From Amycolatopsis coloradensis (GTDB lineage Bacteria; Actinomycetota; Actinomycetes; Mycobacteriales; Pseudonocardiaceae): a stretch of DNA of 64,000 bases. The translations under genes were made by a program, and so were the position numbers. Under the pieces are notes generated by a model. The model was given only the letters and a program-made list of their open reading frames with translations. It did no database searches and was not told where the DNA came from. The stretch is taken from NCBI RefSeq assembly GCF_001953865.1, contig NZ_MQUQ01000017.1, positions 1 through 64,000 of the forward strand. Direction: 5' to 3'. Below are positions 7,989-16,675 of this stretch, one piece after another (the first letter of the stretch is position 1; every line of letters begins with the position of its first letter).

Positions 7989-9763
7989 TCGTGAGCAGTC
8001 CGGAACTGTCCACCCGCACCTTCGGCAACGAGGACGTCCTGCCGCGGGTCCCCGTGCCCAGCCTGGAGGACACCTGCCGCCGGTTTCTCGAGTGGTGCTC
8101 GCCGCTGCTCACCCCCGGTGAGCTCGCGGAGACCGAAGGCGCCGTCGCGGAGTTCCTCTCGGAGAAGAGCCCTGCGCACGAACTCCAGAGCGCGCTCGAG
8201 GCCTACGACAGCCGCGAAGGCGTCCGAAGCTGGCTCGACACCTTCTGGCCGTACCGCTACCTCGGCCGCCGCGACCGGATCGCGCTCAACGCGAACTTCT
8301 TCTTCCTGTTCTCCGAGTCCCCGCTGGGACAGCTGGAGCGAGCGGCCGAGCTGGCCGCGTCGGCGGTGGACTACAAACTGAAGCTCGACGAGGAACTGGT
8401 GCCGCCGATCGTGCTGCGCGGGCAGCCGCAGTCGATGGTGCAGCACAAATACCTGTTCTCGGCGACGCGAATCCCCGGTGCCGTGCAGGACACCGCGCGC
8501 ACGCCGTACCGGGAGGAATGGCCGGGGCCGTCGAGGGCGCGGCACATCGTGGTGTTCCACCGCGACACCCCGTTCCGGATGGACGTCATCGCGCCGGACG
8601 GCCGCCCGTATTCCCCCGAACAGCTGGCCATGGGGTTGCGGGCGATCGTGAAGTCCGAGACTTTCATCGGGGATCCGCTCACCGCCGCCGGGCATTTCAC
8701 CACCAAGGCGAGGGCGGAATGGGCGGCGACGCGCGAGGCGTTGCTCGCCGCCGGGAACGCGGCGGCGCTCGACGACATCGAGACCGCGTTGTTCTGCCTG
8801 TGCCTGGAGGATTTCACCCCGGCGGACACGCAGGAGGCGTGTGACAAACTGCTGCACGGCGACAGCGGCAACCGCTGGTTCGACAAGGCCGTCTCGCTGA
8901 TCGTGTTCGAGGACGGCACGGCGGGGATCAACGTCGAGCACTGCGAACTGGACGGGACCACGATCCTCGGGTTCACCGACGCGCTGCTGAGCGGGACGCG
9001 GCTGGACCGTCCGCCCGCCGACGGCGTCCCGGCGTCCGAGGTCATCGAGTTCGTCCTGGGTGACGCGCTTCGCGAAGACGCCCGTGCCGCAGCGGCGGCC
9101 TTCGCCGCGTACGCCGACGCGACCGCTACGAAGACGGTGTCCTTCACCGACTTCGGCGCGACGCGAGCGAAGGAGTTGGGGATGTCCCCCGACGGCTTCG
9201 CGCAGATGGCGTATCAGCTCGCGCATAAGCGCGCGAAGGGGATCACCGGCACGACGTACGAGTCGATCGCGACACGGCAGTACCAGAACGGGCGCACCGA
9301 AGCGATGCGTGTGGTGACGCCCGAGGTGCTGTGGTTCGCCCACGTGATGGACGACTCGAACGCGGATCGGCAGACACGTCAGGCGGCATTCCGCGCGGCG
9401 GCCGCGAAGCATGTCACGCGGGCGAAGGAATGCCAGGCGGGCGACGCGCCGGAGCAGCACCTGTGGGAGCTGCAACTGATCCAGAAACGGCGTGGCGTCG
9501 AGGATTCCCCGGCGCTGTACTCGTCGCCGGGCTGGCTGAAGATGCGTAACGACTACCTGAGCACCAGCTCGGCGCCGTCGGTGAACATCCGGTACTTCGG
9601 TTTCGGGTCGACCAGCCCGCAGTGCATCGGCATCGCGTACGTGCTGCTGCCGGATCGGCTGAACGTCTACCTCTGCACGCCGAAGCACGTGGCACACGAG
9701 ATGGAGCTGTTCGCGGCGGAACTCGCCACGGCGATCACGGAGTTGCAGGAGCTGCTGGCGTAG
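7985..9763 (+). CDS. Choline/carnitine O-acyltransferase family protein
   Basis: A 592-residue member of the carnitine/choline acyltransferase family, close to the usual 600-residue length. The catalytic His is His319 in NVEHCELDG. The substrate-binding signature TYESIATRQYQNGRTE lies near residues 424-437, and the C-terminal FGFGSTSPQCIGIAY segment matches the family. Known members move acyl groups between CoA and the hydroxyl of carnitine or choline. Such enzymes are uncommon in bacteria. Position directly after an amino-acid-type hydroxylase and a methyltransferase suggests the acceptor is a hydroxylated, methylated amine made by those enzymes. The start is chosen from the ATGA overlap; GTG at 7991 is an alternative. 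Confidence 0.87.
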   Translation: MIVSSPELSTRTFGNEDVLPRVPVPSLEDTCRRFLEWCSPLLTPGELAETEGAVAEFLSEKSPAHELQSALEAYDSREGVRSWLDTFWPYRYLGRRDRIALNANFFFLFSESPLGQLERAAELAASAVDYKLKLDEELVPPIVLRGQPQSMVQHKYLFSATRIPGAVQDTARTPYREEWPGPSRARHIVVFHRDTPFRMDVIAPDGRPYSPEQLAMGLRAIVKSETFIGDPLTAAGHFTTKARAEWAATREALLAAGNAAALDDIETALFCLCLEDFTPADTQEACDKLLHGDSGNRWFDKAVSLIVFEDGTAGINVEHCELDGTTILGFTDALLSGTRLDRPPADGVPASEVIEFVLGDALREDARAAAAAFAAYADATATKTVSFTDFGATRAKELGMSPDGFAQMAYQLAHKRAKGITGTTYESIATRQYQNGRTEAMRVVTPEVLWFAHVMDDSNADRQTRQAAFRAAAAKHVTRAKECQAGDAPEQHLWELQLIQKRRGVEDSPALYSSPGWLKMRNDYLSTSSAPSVNIRYFGFGSTSPQCIGIAYVLLPDRLNVYLCTPKHVAHEMELFAAELATAITELQELLA

Positions 9764-10101
9764 AAGGTGGCCCTGGGTACAGGCCGTGCTTGAGGTTCCT
9801 ACGGCGTGCCGCTCGCCGCGTAGGTCCGTGAAGGGTCCCTTCTCTGCCTTGAGAGCAGGGAAGGGACCCTTCACCACTCACCAAGCCGCGGGTCGGATTG
9901 GCGGGTTCGCGTGAGTGAGGGGACGACACGCGTGACTAGTGGTCGCCGCGGGCAAGCTCACGCTGACGGCTGGGAACCCGGGAACTCGAGCACTGACGTT
10001 TGTGACGAGACCGCACGGCTCTGCGACGGTTCCGCACCGGTTCACCCCGAGCACGGTGGAGCGCCCTTACGATCGGTGAAATTTTCGATCTTGGGAGACC
10101 C
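9764..10101. other. Intergenic region with one strong hairpin
   Basis: This gap separates the acyltransferase cassette from the two-component operon. It holds the 47-nt hairpin described separately and, near its right end, the GGGAG ribosome site of the response regulator. I see no supportable gene; short frames here have no recognisable product. Confidence 0.6.
9828..9874 (+). terminator. Long perfect hairpin, repeat family A
   Basis: The arm GTGAAGGGTCCCTT is matched exactly by AAGGGACCCTTCAC, and pairing continues inward to 19 of 20 positions around a CTTGAGA loop. It follows the carnitine-type acyltransferase by 64 nt and is a plausible terminator. Its outer GTGAAGG/CCTTCAC matches the hairpin at 18683. 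Confidence 0.7.
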
Positions 10102-10791
10102 ATGCCGCGCATCCTGCTCATCGAAGATGACGAAGCCCTGGCCGAAGCGCTCACGCTGGCGCTGAAGGCACTCGGGCACGACGTCGTCGTCGCCCCGACC
10201 GGGGAGCGGGCACTGGAGGCGCTGTTCACCGACCGGCTCGAACTCGACTTCGTGTTGCTCGACGTGATGCTGCCCGGGATGGACGGTTTCGAGGTCTGCC
10301 GCCGGATCCGCGCGCGTAGCAGACTGCCGCTGGTCCTGTTGACCGCGCGCGGCGACCCGATCGACATCGTCGCCGGGCTGGAATGCGGCGCCGACGACTA
10401 CGTGGTCAAACCCGCCGAACCGCGGGTGATCGACGCGCGGATCAAGGCGATCGGCCGTCGCGCGGTCACCGCGCCCGGCCCGTCGTCGGGGGTGCCGCGG
10501 GTGGGCCGCCTGGAGATCGACGCCGCCGCGATGAGCGTGACCCGTGACGGCGTCGAACTGGCGCTCACCGCGACCGAGATCCGCCTGCTCGTCGAGTTCG
10601 CCGAGCATCCGAACCAGGTGCTGAGCAGGCAGACGTTGCTGAAACGGGTCTGGGACTACGGCTACGTCGGTGACTCGCGGATCGTCGACGCGGCGGTCGC
10701 GCGGTTGCGGGCCAAGATCGAGGACGATCCGGCGAATCCCGTGGTGCTGAAGACGGTGCGCGGCCTCGGTTACCGGCTGGTGGACCAGTGA
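10102..10791 (+). CDS. OmpR/PhoB-family response regulator
   Basis: A 229-residue DNA-binding response regulator. The receiver domain has acidic residues in LLIEDDE, the phospho-acceptor Asp54 in VLLDVMLPG and Lys in VVKPAEP. A C-terminal winged helix ends in TVRGLGYRLVD. The ATG is preceded by GGGAG. Its stop overlaps the histidine kinase start by 4 nt (GTGA), so the pair is one operon. It resembles MprA/CseB-type regulators; the stimulus and regulon are not visible. Confidence 0.93.
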   Translation: MPRILLIEDDEALAEALTLALKALGHDVVVAPTGERALEALFTDRLELDFVLLDVMLPGMDGFEVCRRIRARSRLPLVLLTARGDPIDIVAGLECGADDYVVKPAEPRVIDARIKAIGRRAVTAPGPSSGVPRVGRLEIDAAAMSVTRDGVELALTATEIRLLVEFAEHPNQVLSRQTLLKRVWDYGYVGDSRIVDAAVARLRAKIEDDPANPVVLKTVRGLGYRLVDQ

Positions 10792-12233
10792 GACGGCCGT
10801 CGTTCGGGCTGCGGACGAAGGTGACGGCGGCGGTCGTGCTGGTGACGACGACGGCGACCGCGGTGATGGCCTTCTCCGCGTCGAAACTGCAGGAAGACGA
10901 CGCTGTCAACAGCTTCGTCTACAGCGCCGAGACGACGTTCGGCGCGATGTTCGAGCAGTCGTGGCGCGGGCTCGAAGCGGTGATGGACAACAGAATCACC
11001 CTGGAAGAGTTCGCCGTGAGGATGTCCGACCGGACGCACGAGTGGGCGCTGTTCACCAAGCGGCCCGACGGCTCGGCGGAGATGGTGAACTCCGCCTCGA
11101 CCGACCTCTGGTACCGGCCGCAGCCCGTGCCGGTCCGGGTCGGCGACCGGCAGGGGCTCGTGGCGTCGGTCGAGGAGCGGGTGCTGGTCCGGACGTCGAA
11201 GACGATGGACCTGCTGACGGCGATCACCGTGGACCCGGAAACCGGCAGGCGGCTCCTCGTGATCAGCGGGAACTTCGTCGACTACTGGGTGGTGCAGTTC
11301 TTCGACCTCACCCCGCTGGACATGGATCTGGCCGCGCAACGGTGGAAGCTGGTGTACATCGCGCTCGGCGTGACCGCGCTCGGCGTCCTCGCGGCGGTGT
11401 TCGCCGCCTGGAACATCCAGCGGCCGGTGCGCCGCGTCGCCTCCGCCGCCCGCGACCTGGGCGACGGCGCGTTCGAGGTGCGCGTCCCGGTGAAAGGCCG
11501 GGACGAACTCGCCGATCTCGCCGAGGCGTTCAACGTCATGGCCCAGCGGGTCAGCGAGTCGATCGAGGACCTGCGCGCCAAGGACCGCCAGCAGCAGCGG
11601 TTCGTCGCCGACGTCGCCCACGACCTCCGGACTCCGCTCGCCTCGATGGTCGCCACGGTCGGCACGCTCGACAGCGCCACCCCCGAGACCCGGACCCGCG
11701 CGACCGAACTGCTCGGCACGCAGACCCGGCGGCTGGCGCGGCTCGTCGAGGATCTGATGGAGATCTCCCGGTTCGACGCGGGTTCCACCGATTTCCGGCC
11801 CGAACCGGTCGAGTTGCCCGCGCTGGTCGAGGACGCGATCGAGGTCAGTGTGCCGGGAACGGCCGTCGAGGTCGCGAGCACCGGTGACACCACCGTCGTC
11901 GCCGACCCGCGCCGCGTCCACACCATCGTGGGCAACCTGCTGGCCAACGCCGCCCGGCACGGCCGGACGCCGATCACCGTGTCCGTCGACGGTTTCGGGG
12001 ACACCGTGACGATCAAGGTTTCCGATTCCGGACCGGGGATCCCCGAGGATCTGCTGCCGATCCTGTTCGACCGGTTCGTCCGCGGCGATCACGCACGTCA
12101 GGCGACCGAAGGCAACGGACTCGGCTTGGCGATCGCCAGGGAGAACGCGCTGATCCACGGCGGTTCCCTGGAAGTCCACAACGATCGCGGCGCCGTCTTC
12201 ACCGTAAGTCTTCCACGGGTGTCACCAGCGTGA
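10788..12233 (+). CDS. Membrane sensor histidine kinase
   Basis: A 481-residue kinase, partner of the upstream regulator. It has an N-terminal membrane segment near residues 12-28, an extracytoplasmic sensor of about 160 residues, a second membrane segment near 185-205, a HAMP region, and an HisKA domain with phospho-acceptor His278 in DVAHDLRTPL. The ATPase domain carries NLLANAARHG (N box), DSGPGIP (G1) and GNGLGLAIA (G2). GTG start inside the regulator stop. The last 35 nt overlap the convergent membrane-protein gene. Confidence 0.93.
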   Translation: MRRPSFGLRTKVTAAVVLVTTTATAVMAFSASKLQEDDAVNSFVYSAETTFGAMFEQSWRGLEAVMDNRITLEEFAVRMSDRTHEWALFTKRPDGSAEMVNSASTDLWYRPQPVPVRVGDRQGLVASVEERVLVRTSKTMDLLTAITVDPETGRRLLVISGNFVDYWVVQFFDLTPLDMDLAAQRWKLVYIALGVTALGVLAAVFAAWNIQRPVRRVASAARDLGDGAFEVRVPVKGRDELADLAEAFNVMAQRVSESIEDLRAKDRQQQRFVADVAHDLRTPLASMVATVGTLDSATPETRTRATELLGTQTRRLARLVEDLMEISRFDAGSTDFRPEPVELPALVEDAIEVSVPGTAVEVASTGDTTVVADPRRVHTIVGNLLANAARHGRTPITVSVDGFGDTVTIKVSDSGPGIPEDLLPILFDRFVRGDHARQATEGNGLGLAIARENALIHGGSLEVHNDRGAVFTVSLPRVSPA

Positions 12234-13272
12234 GCCCGCGTGGCGCGTAGCCGTCGAAGTACGGCATCGGGACGTGCGTGAGCACCAGAAAGAGCGCGGT
12301 CAGCACGCCGATTCGGGACACCGTGAGTTCCCGGTCACCGAGCCACAGCCACAGCACGACGACGAAGTTGGTCACCAGCAGGAAGCCCCAGCGGGCGTCG
12401 TCCCAGCCGCCGAACGCGAGCAGCACCGGCGCCGTGATGGCGGCGACGGGCACCGCGGCCGCGAGCGAAGGCCGGTGCAGGAACAGGAATCCGCCGGCCA
12501 CCACGAGCGCGATCGGCACCAGGTACAGCAGCACGTCGGTGATCGAGTACATCCGCCAGCTCTCGGCCTGCGTGCGGCCGAACAGGTTCAGCGCGTCGGC
12601 GCGATAGGCGAAGTTCGCTCCAGCCAGTGCCTGCCGGAGCTTTTCGACGGCGCCGGGGGCGGACGGCGGCAGCGCGAGGAGCCCCAGCCCGAGCACCGTG
12701 GGCGGGGTGAGCAGCGCGCAGGCACGCCGGAACGGAAACCGCCGCAGCAGGACGAAACCGAACACCGGCAGCACGGTGAGCAGCGCGATTTCGTGCCCCG
12801 TCACGGAAAGCGCCATCACCGCGCTCGCGAGTACCGGCCTGCCACGATGCAGCGCCCACAAAGCGCCGAACAGCAGGAGATACAGCACCTGGTCGAAATA
12901 GCCGACCTCGTGGAACAGGTAGCCGCCCGTCGGCAGCAGGAGCCAGGCGACGATCAACAGTCGCCTGCTCTCGGTACGGCTGCGGAAGAACACGACCGTC
13001 ACCGCCGCCAGCAGCGCGCCAAGGACGGCGAAACTCGCGACCGCGAAGACCAGGTAATCGTGCCCGAACGGCTTCAGGAGCGTGCCGACGAGGAAACGCC
13101 GGTGGAAACCGTCGGCGAGGGAGACGGCTTGCAGGGTCGCCGCCCAGTCCCCCGGCAACCGGAACCCGGTATATCCGGCGACGAGGACGGCGATCGCGAA
13201 CAGTGCTGTGACCCTTCGCCGCGGAGTCTTCCCGGCGACGGGGACCGGGGCCCGTTCGAGCAAGGTGGTCAT
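12199..13272 (-). CDS. Polytopic membrane protein of unknown function
   Basis: A 357-residue protein with roughly nine or ten hydrophobic segments spread over its length and a short basic cytoplasmic N-terminus (KTPRRR). A GFHRRFLVG motif follows the first membrane segment, and charged residues lie in short loops. This layout recalls membrane glycosyltransferase or polysaccharide-polymerase-like proteins, but I see no decisive catalytic motif and assign no function. The 3' end overlaps the histidine kinase gene convergently by 35 nt. No sequence evidence ties it to the kinase. Confidence 0.8.
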   Translation of the reverse strand: MTTLLERAPVPVAGKTPRRRVTALFAIAVLVAGYTGFRLPGDWAATLQAVSLADGFHRRFLVGTLLKPFGHDYLVFAVASFAVLGALLAAVTVVFFRSRTESRRLLIVAWLLLPTGGYLFHEVGYFDQVLYLLLFGALWALHRGRPVLASAVMALSVTGHEIALLTVLPVFGFVLLRRFPFRRACALLTPPTVLGLGLLALPPSAPGAVEKLRQALAGANFAYRADALNLFGRTQAESWRMYSITDVLLYLVPIALVVAGGFLFLHRPSLAAAVPVAAITAPVLLAFGGWDDARWGFLLVTNFVVVLWLWLGDRELTVSRIGVLTALFLVLTHVPMPYFDGYAPRGLTLVTPVEDLR

Positions 13273-13339
13273 AGCGCCAAGCTAGGAACGGATCATGCGG
13301 TTCCCGTGGTCGTCGCTCGACAGTTCCGTCACAGCTTCG

Positions 13340-13780
13340 CTACATCGTCGAGGACGTCAGGAAGGCCTTCTCGGAACCGGCGGCCACGAACGCGGTCCGT
13401 GCCTTGGTGGTCGTGGGGAGCTCGCAGGAGACCCACGCCACACCGGTGGGCAGGAGCGCCTTCAGCGGTTCCGGTGCGACCGGAGCACCGGGGTGGCAGT
13501 TCTTGCCGGTCATCACCTTCGCCACGGCTTCGGGACGCAGCTTCACCACCGCGGACAGCCGGAAGACGGACGGCCCTGGTGCCTCGATCCGGTCCTTGGA
13601 CTCGCCCTGTCTCTCCTCGACCCAGGACGCCTCGACGATCTCGCCGAGGTCCGGGAAGTCCTCGGCGACCGCCGCCGCATCGGTGGACACGACCGGTTCC
13701 TTGGGTGGTGGCGGCGGCGAGGTGCAGGCCGCGGTCAGGACGACCGCGGCCACGACCGACATCTTCCCCATGGTGCGCAT
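13340..13780 (-). CDS. Small secreted lipoprotein
   Basis: A 146-residue protein starting MRTMGKMSVV, with a hydrophobic signal ending in the lipobox LTAAC. A Pro-rich spacer (SPPPPPKEP) follows and then a compact domain with two Cys (KNCHPG and WVSCEL) that could form a disulfide. The family is not recognised. It begins 14 nt after the LVIVD-repeat gene, so the two are probably one operon and may work together at the cell surface. The ATG at 13780 is chosen because the signal peptide begins there. Confidence 0.78.
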   Translation of the reverse strand: MRTMGKMSVVAAVVLTAACTSPPPPPKEPVVSTDAAAVAEDFPDLGEIVEASWVEERQGESKDRIEAPGPSVFRLSAVVKLRPEAVAKVMTGKNCHPGAPVAPEPLKALLPTGVAWVSCELPTTTKARTAFVAAGSEKAFLTSSTM

Positions 13781-13794
13781 GGGGACATCTTCGC

Positions 13795-15147
13795 TCAGGC
13801 GGTGAGCTTCAGGATGTCGATTCCGCGAGTGTTGTCGGCGACATAGACGTAACCCTTGTGCCAGTAGGGCGCCCACGCGGCGGCGTCGGCGGGCCGGAAG
13901 TAGGCGATCTGCTTCGGGTCGGTCGGGTCGCTGACGTCGAGGAACCGCGTGCCCTGCGAGTAGAACGACTGCACGAGCACCTTGCCGCGAACGTCGAAGT
14001 AGTGCGCGGAGCAGTCGCCCGACGCCGGGTCGCTGCCTTCCTGCCCGGCGACGCTCCAGGTGCCGACGGACTCGAGGCGGAACGGCTTCTCCGGCGTCGA
14101 TCGCCAGCCCTCGCCGTTGTAGGAGTTCCGCAGCGACGAGATCGTCAGCACGCCGTCACCGGCGCAGCCGTCGAGGAAGCTCTCCTCGGTGGCGTAGATG
14201 AGATCGCGGCCGTGCCAGCGGTTCGAGTCCGCGCCGTCGGCCGAACGACGGCCCGCCGGGTGGAAGCTGTTGTGCATGAACTTCGACGGCGCCGCCGTCT
14301 CCTCGACCCCGCCGCCCGCGTAGGGGACCGGGTTCAGCGCGGTCGCGCGGCGGACCTTGCCCTGCACGGGATCGCGGTGATGGCCGTTGGTCCAGTAGCC
14401 GCGGACGCCACCACGTCCGGACACCCAGGCCACCCCCTCGTCGTCGACCTGGACGTCGTGCACGTAGTCGGTCTTGCCGTCGTTGCGCGCGAGTTCGATC
14501 GGGTTCGGGAACGTCTTGGGGTTGCGCGGATCGCGGATGTCGGTCACCCAGATCGGGCGGCCGCCCCAGTCGGCGGGCTGGTTCGCGGCCTTCGCCGGGC
14601 CGCCGGTCCAGAGGTAGCGGCAGTCGTCGACGCAACTGGTCGTGTGACCGGCGGGCACCTTGGTGTAGCTCAGGAGGGCCGGTTTGTCCGGGTTCTTGAG
14701 GTCGATGATGTAGATGCCGGACTCGCCGGTCTGCGTGGTGCCACCGTAGGCACGCGGATCCCGCGCGAGGAAGACGAGCTTGCGTTTGACGTCGACCTCG
14801 GTGTCCTCGGTCTCCCACAGGCCGGGCAGGCTGACCTCGCCGATCAGCTTCGGCGCGGTGGGGTTCTTCGTGAGGTCGTAGACCTTCAGGCCGAATTCGC
14901 CGGAAACCGCCATGACGTCGCGGTTGCCGTACTGCAGGAACCCCATGGCGATGGCGCCTTGCGCGTCGGGCACGTTGCCGACGGCCTTGACGTTCTTCAC
15001 CGCGCCGGGCGCGCCCGCGATCCGGGCCTTCTCACTGGCGGGTTTGTCCTCCTCGCCGCAGGCCGCGGCGGGCAGGCCGGTGGCGATCAGGGTCGCGGTG
15101 ACCGTGGTGATCGCCAGGCATGAACGGAGCAACCACTTTCCTCGCAC
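13795..15147 (-). CDS. LVIVD-repeat secreted beta-propeller-like protein
   Basis: A 450-residue exported protein. The GTG start has GGGAGG 5 nt upstream and leads into a signal peptide (VRGKWLLRS, then a hydrophobic core) ending near LPAAACGEE. The cleavage region resembles a weak lipobox, so lipidation is possible. The body contains LVIVD-type repeats such as GLKVYDLTKNP and GIYIIDLKNPDKP, which typically build a propeller, and it ends DNTRGIDILKLTA. Several Cys pairs (CVDDC, CAGDG) suggest disulfides. Function is unknown. It is transcribed with the downstream small lipoprotein and diverges from the binding-protein gene. Confidence 0.85.
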   Translation of the reverse strand: MRGKWLLRSCLAITTVTATLIATGLPAAACGEEDKPASEKARIAGAPGAVKNVKAVGNVPDAQGAIAMGFLQYGNRDVMAVSGEFGLKVYDLTKNPTAPKLIGEVSLPGLWETEDTEVDVKRKLVFLARDPRAYGGTTQTGESGIYIIDLKNPDKPALLSYTKVPAGHTTSCVDDCRYLWTGGPAKAANQPADWGGRPIWVTDIRDPRNPKTFPNPIELARNDGKTDYVHDVQVDDEGVAWVSGRGGVRGYWTNGHHRDPVQGKVRRATALNPVPYAGGGVEETAAPSKFMHNSFHPAGRRSADGADSNRWHGRDLIYATEESFLDGCAGDGVLTISSLRNSYNGEGWRSTPEKPFRLESVGTWSVAGQEGSDPASGDCSAHYFDVRGKVLVQSFYSQGTRFLDVSDPTDPKQIAYFRPADAAAWAPYWHKGYVYVADNTRGIDILKLTA

Positions 15148-15232
15148 GCAAACCTCCCAGGCCGGTCCCCTCACCCTAGGATCATCGCTTTGCCCGGCAC
15201 AACCGTCGTTGGTCGTGTGGGACTGCTATGAC

Positions 15233-16675
15233 ATGACCATGCGCTTGCGTCTTCTGGCCCCGCTCCTCGCCGCCGCCCTGGTCGCGACGAGCTGCACGGA
15301 ATCCGGCGAACCGCCCGCACCGGACGTTCTTCGCGTCGGGCTGGCCACCCCGGCGACCCTGCTTCCCGCCGACGTCCACGACCAGTCCGGGTGGATGCTC
15401 ACCGGTGCGCTGTGGACGCCGCTGGGTGATTACGACCCCGCGGCGGGGAAGCTGGCCCCGCGGGCGGCCGAATCGGTCACCAGCGCCGACCGGACGACGT
15501 GGACGGTCAAACTCAAGGACGGCGGGAAGTTCCACGACGGCACCCCGGTGACGTCACAGTCCTATGTGGACACCTGGAAGGCGATCGGCCAGGAGCACTG
15601 GCGAGCGTCACCAGTGGTCAAGGACCTTTTGCGGGCCAAGGAGATCACCGCACCGGATCCCCTGACCATCAAGCTCGTCCTCGACCGGCCGTCCGGACAG
15701 GTCCCGGCGCTGCTGTCGTCACCCGCGCTGGTCCCGTTGCCCGCGTCCGCGCTGGCTTCGCGCGATTGGGCGGGGTTCGCGCGGCGGCCCGTCGGCAACG
15801 GGCCGTTCCGCCTGGACGGGGATTGGCAGCCCACCGGCGGCAAACTGGTCCGGGTGGCGGACGCGCCGGGCAAGGCACGCGTGATCGAACTGAAGACCGG
15901 GGACGCGGCGGCGCAGTACGACGAGGTCAAGGCCGGGAAGCTCGATCTCTCCACGGTGGTCCCCGGTGATCGCCACGAGGCCATGCACACGGATTTCTCA
16001 CAGCGGCACGTGATGTGGGCGCTGCCCAAGGTCGCCTACCTCGGATTCCCCTTGACCGAGCGGCTCTTCTCCGACGCGACCGTGCGGCACGGCTTCGCGC
16101 TCGGGATCGATCGCGCCGCGCTGGAGGCCGGCGTTCTCGGCAAGCAGGTGGACCCGGCGAAGTCGCTTCTGCCGCCCGCTGTCGCACCCGGCGAGCGCAG
16201 CAGCACCTGCCGTCCCTGCACTTTCGACGCCGGGGCCGGGAAATCCCTGTTGACCCAGGCGGAGTTCCCCGCCACTCCGGTCCACTTCGGACAGTCGCGG
16301 GCGAACTGGCTGCGACCGCTGGCGGAACAGGCCTCCGGGGCGGTCGGCGTCCCGCTCGCCCCGGAGGCGGGCACGGGACCGTTCGCGATCGACCTGGACC
16401 TGGTGACGCCGAGCCCGCAGGAAGTGCTGGCCGAGATCGTGAAGGCCACCGGCTACTCCAGCGACGGGTTCGCCGACCTGCTGAAATCGGCCGGGGAAAC
16501 CGAATCCGCCGACAGCGGCGAGATCTACCGGCTGGCGGAGAACCAGTTGCTGCGGGATCTCCCGGTCGCTCCGCTGTGGTCCGGGCACGGGCACGCCGTC
16601 TGGGCCGAGCGGGTCGCCGACGTGAAGGCGACGGCGTTCGGGGGCGTGGACCTGTCAGCGGCTTCCTTGCGCTGA
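15233..16675 (+). CDS. Extracellular solute-binding lipoprotein, family 5 (peptide-type)
   Basis: A 480-residue DppA/OppA-like binding protein. The N-terminus MTMRLRLL leads to the lipobox VATSC, so it should be a membrane-anchored lipoprotein. Family features include LRVGLATPATLLPAD, a GKFHDGTPVTSQSYVDTW segment and FGLGIDRAAL-like text (GFALGIDRAALEAG). No permease or ATPase gene is adjacent, so it is either an orphan receptor or serves a transporter encoded elsewhere. ATG at 15239 is an equally good start. The last 21 nt overlap the convergent LysR gene. Confidence 0.85.
   Translation: MTMRLRLLAPLLAAALVATSCTESGEPPAPDVLRVGLATPATLLPADVHDQSGWMLTGALWTPLGDYDPAAGKLAPRAAESVTSADRTTWTVKLKDGGKFHDGTPVTSQSYVDTWKAIGQEHWRASPVVKDLLRAKEITAPDPLTIKLVLDRPSGQVPALLSSPALVPLPASALASRDWAGFARRPVGNGPFRLDGDWQPTGGKLVRVADAPGKARVIELKTGDAAAQYDEVKAGKLDLSTVVPGDRHEAMHTDFSQRHVMWALPKVAYLGFPLTERLFSDATVRHGFALGIDRAALEAGVLGKQVDPAKSLLPPAVAPGERSSTCRPCTFDAGAGKSLLTQAEFPATPVHFGQSRANWLRPLAEQASGAVGVPLAPEAGTGPFAIDLDLVTPSPQEVLAEIVKATGYSSDGFADLLKSAGETESADSGEIYRLAENQLLRDLPVAPLWSGHGHAVWAERVADVKATAFGGVDLSAASLR

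Noticed and set aside
12274..15123. Very long open frame on the plus strand opposite the membrane-protein, lipoprotein and LVIVD genes
   Set aside because: It is antisense to three genes with clear domains and signal peptides; its translation is Arg/Gly/His-rich without a recognisable family. High GC at third positions creates such shadows. The same applies to long antisense frames at 4282-6153, 7979-9877, 21763-23478 and 61776-63248.
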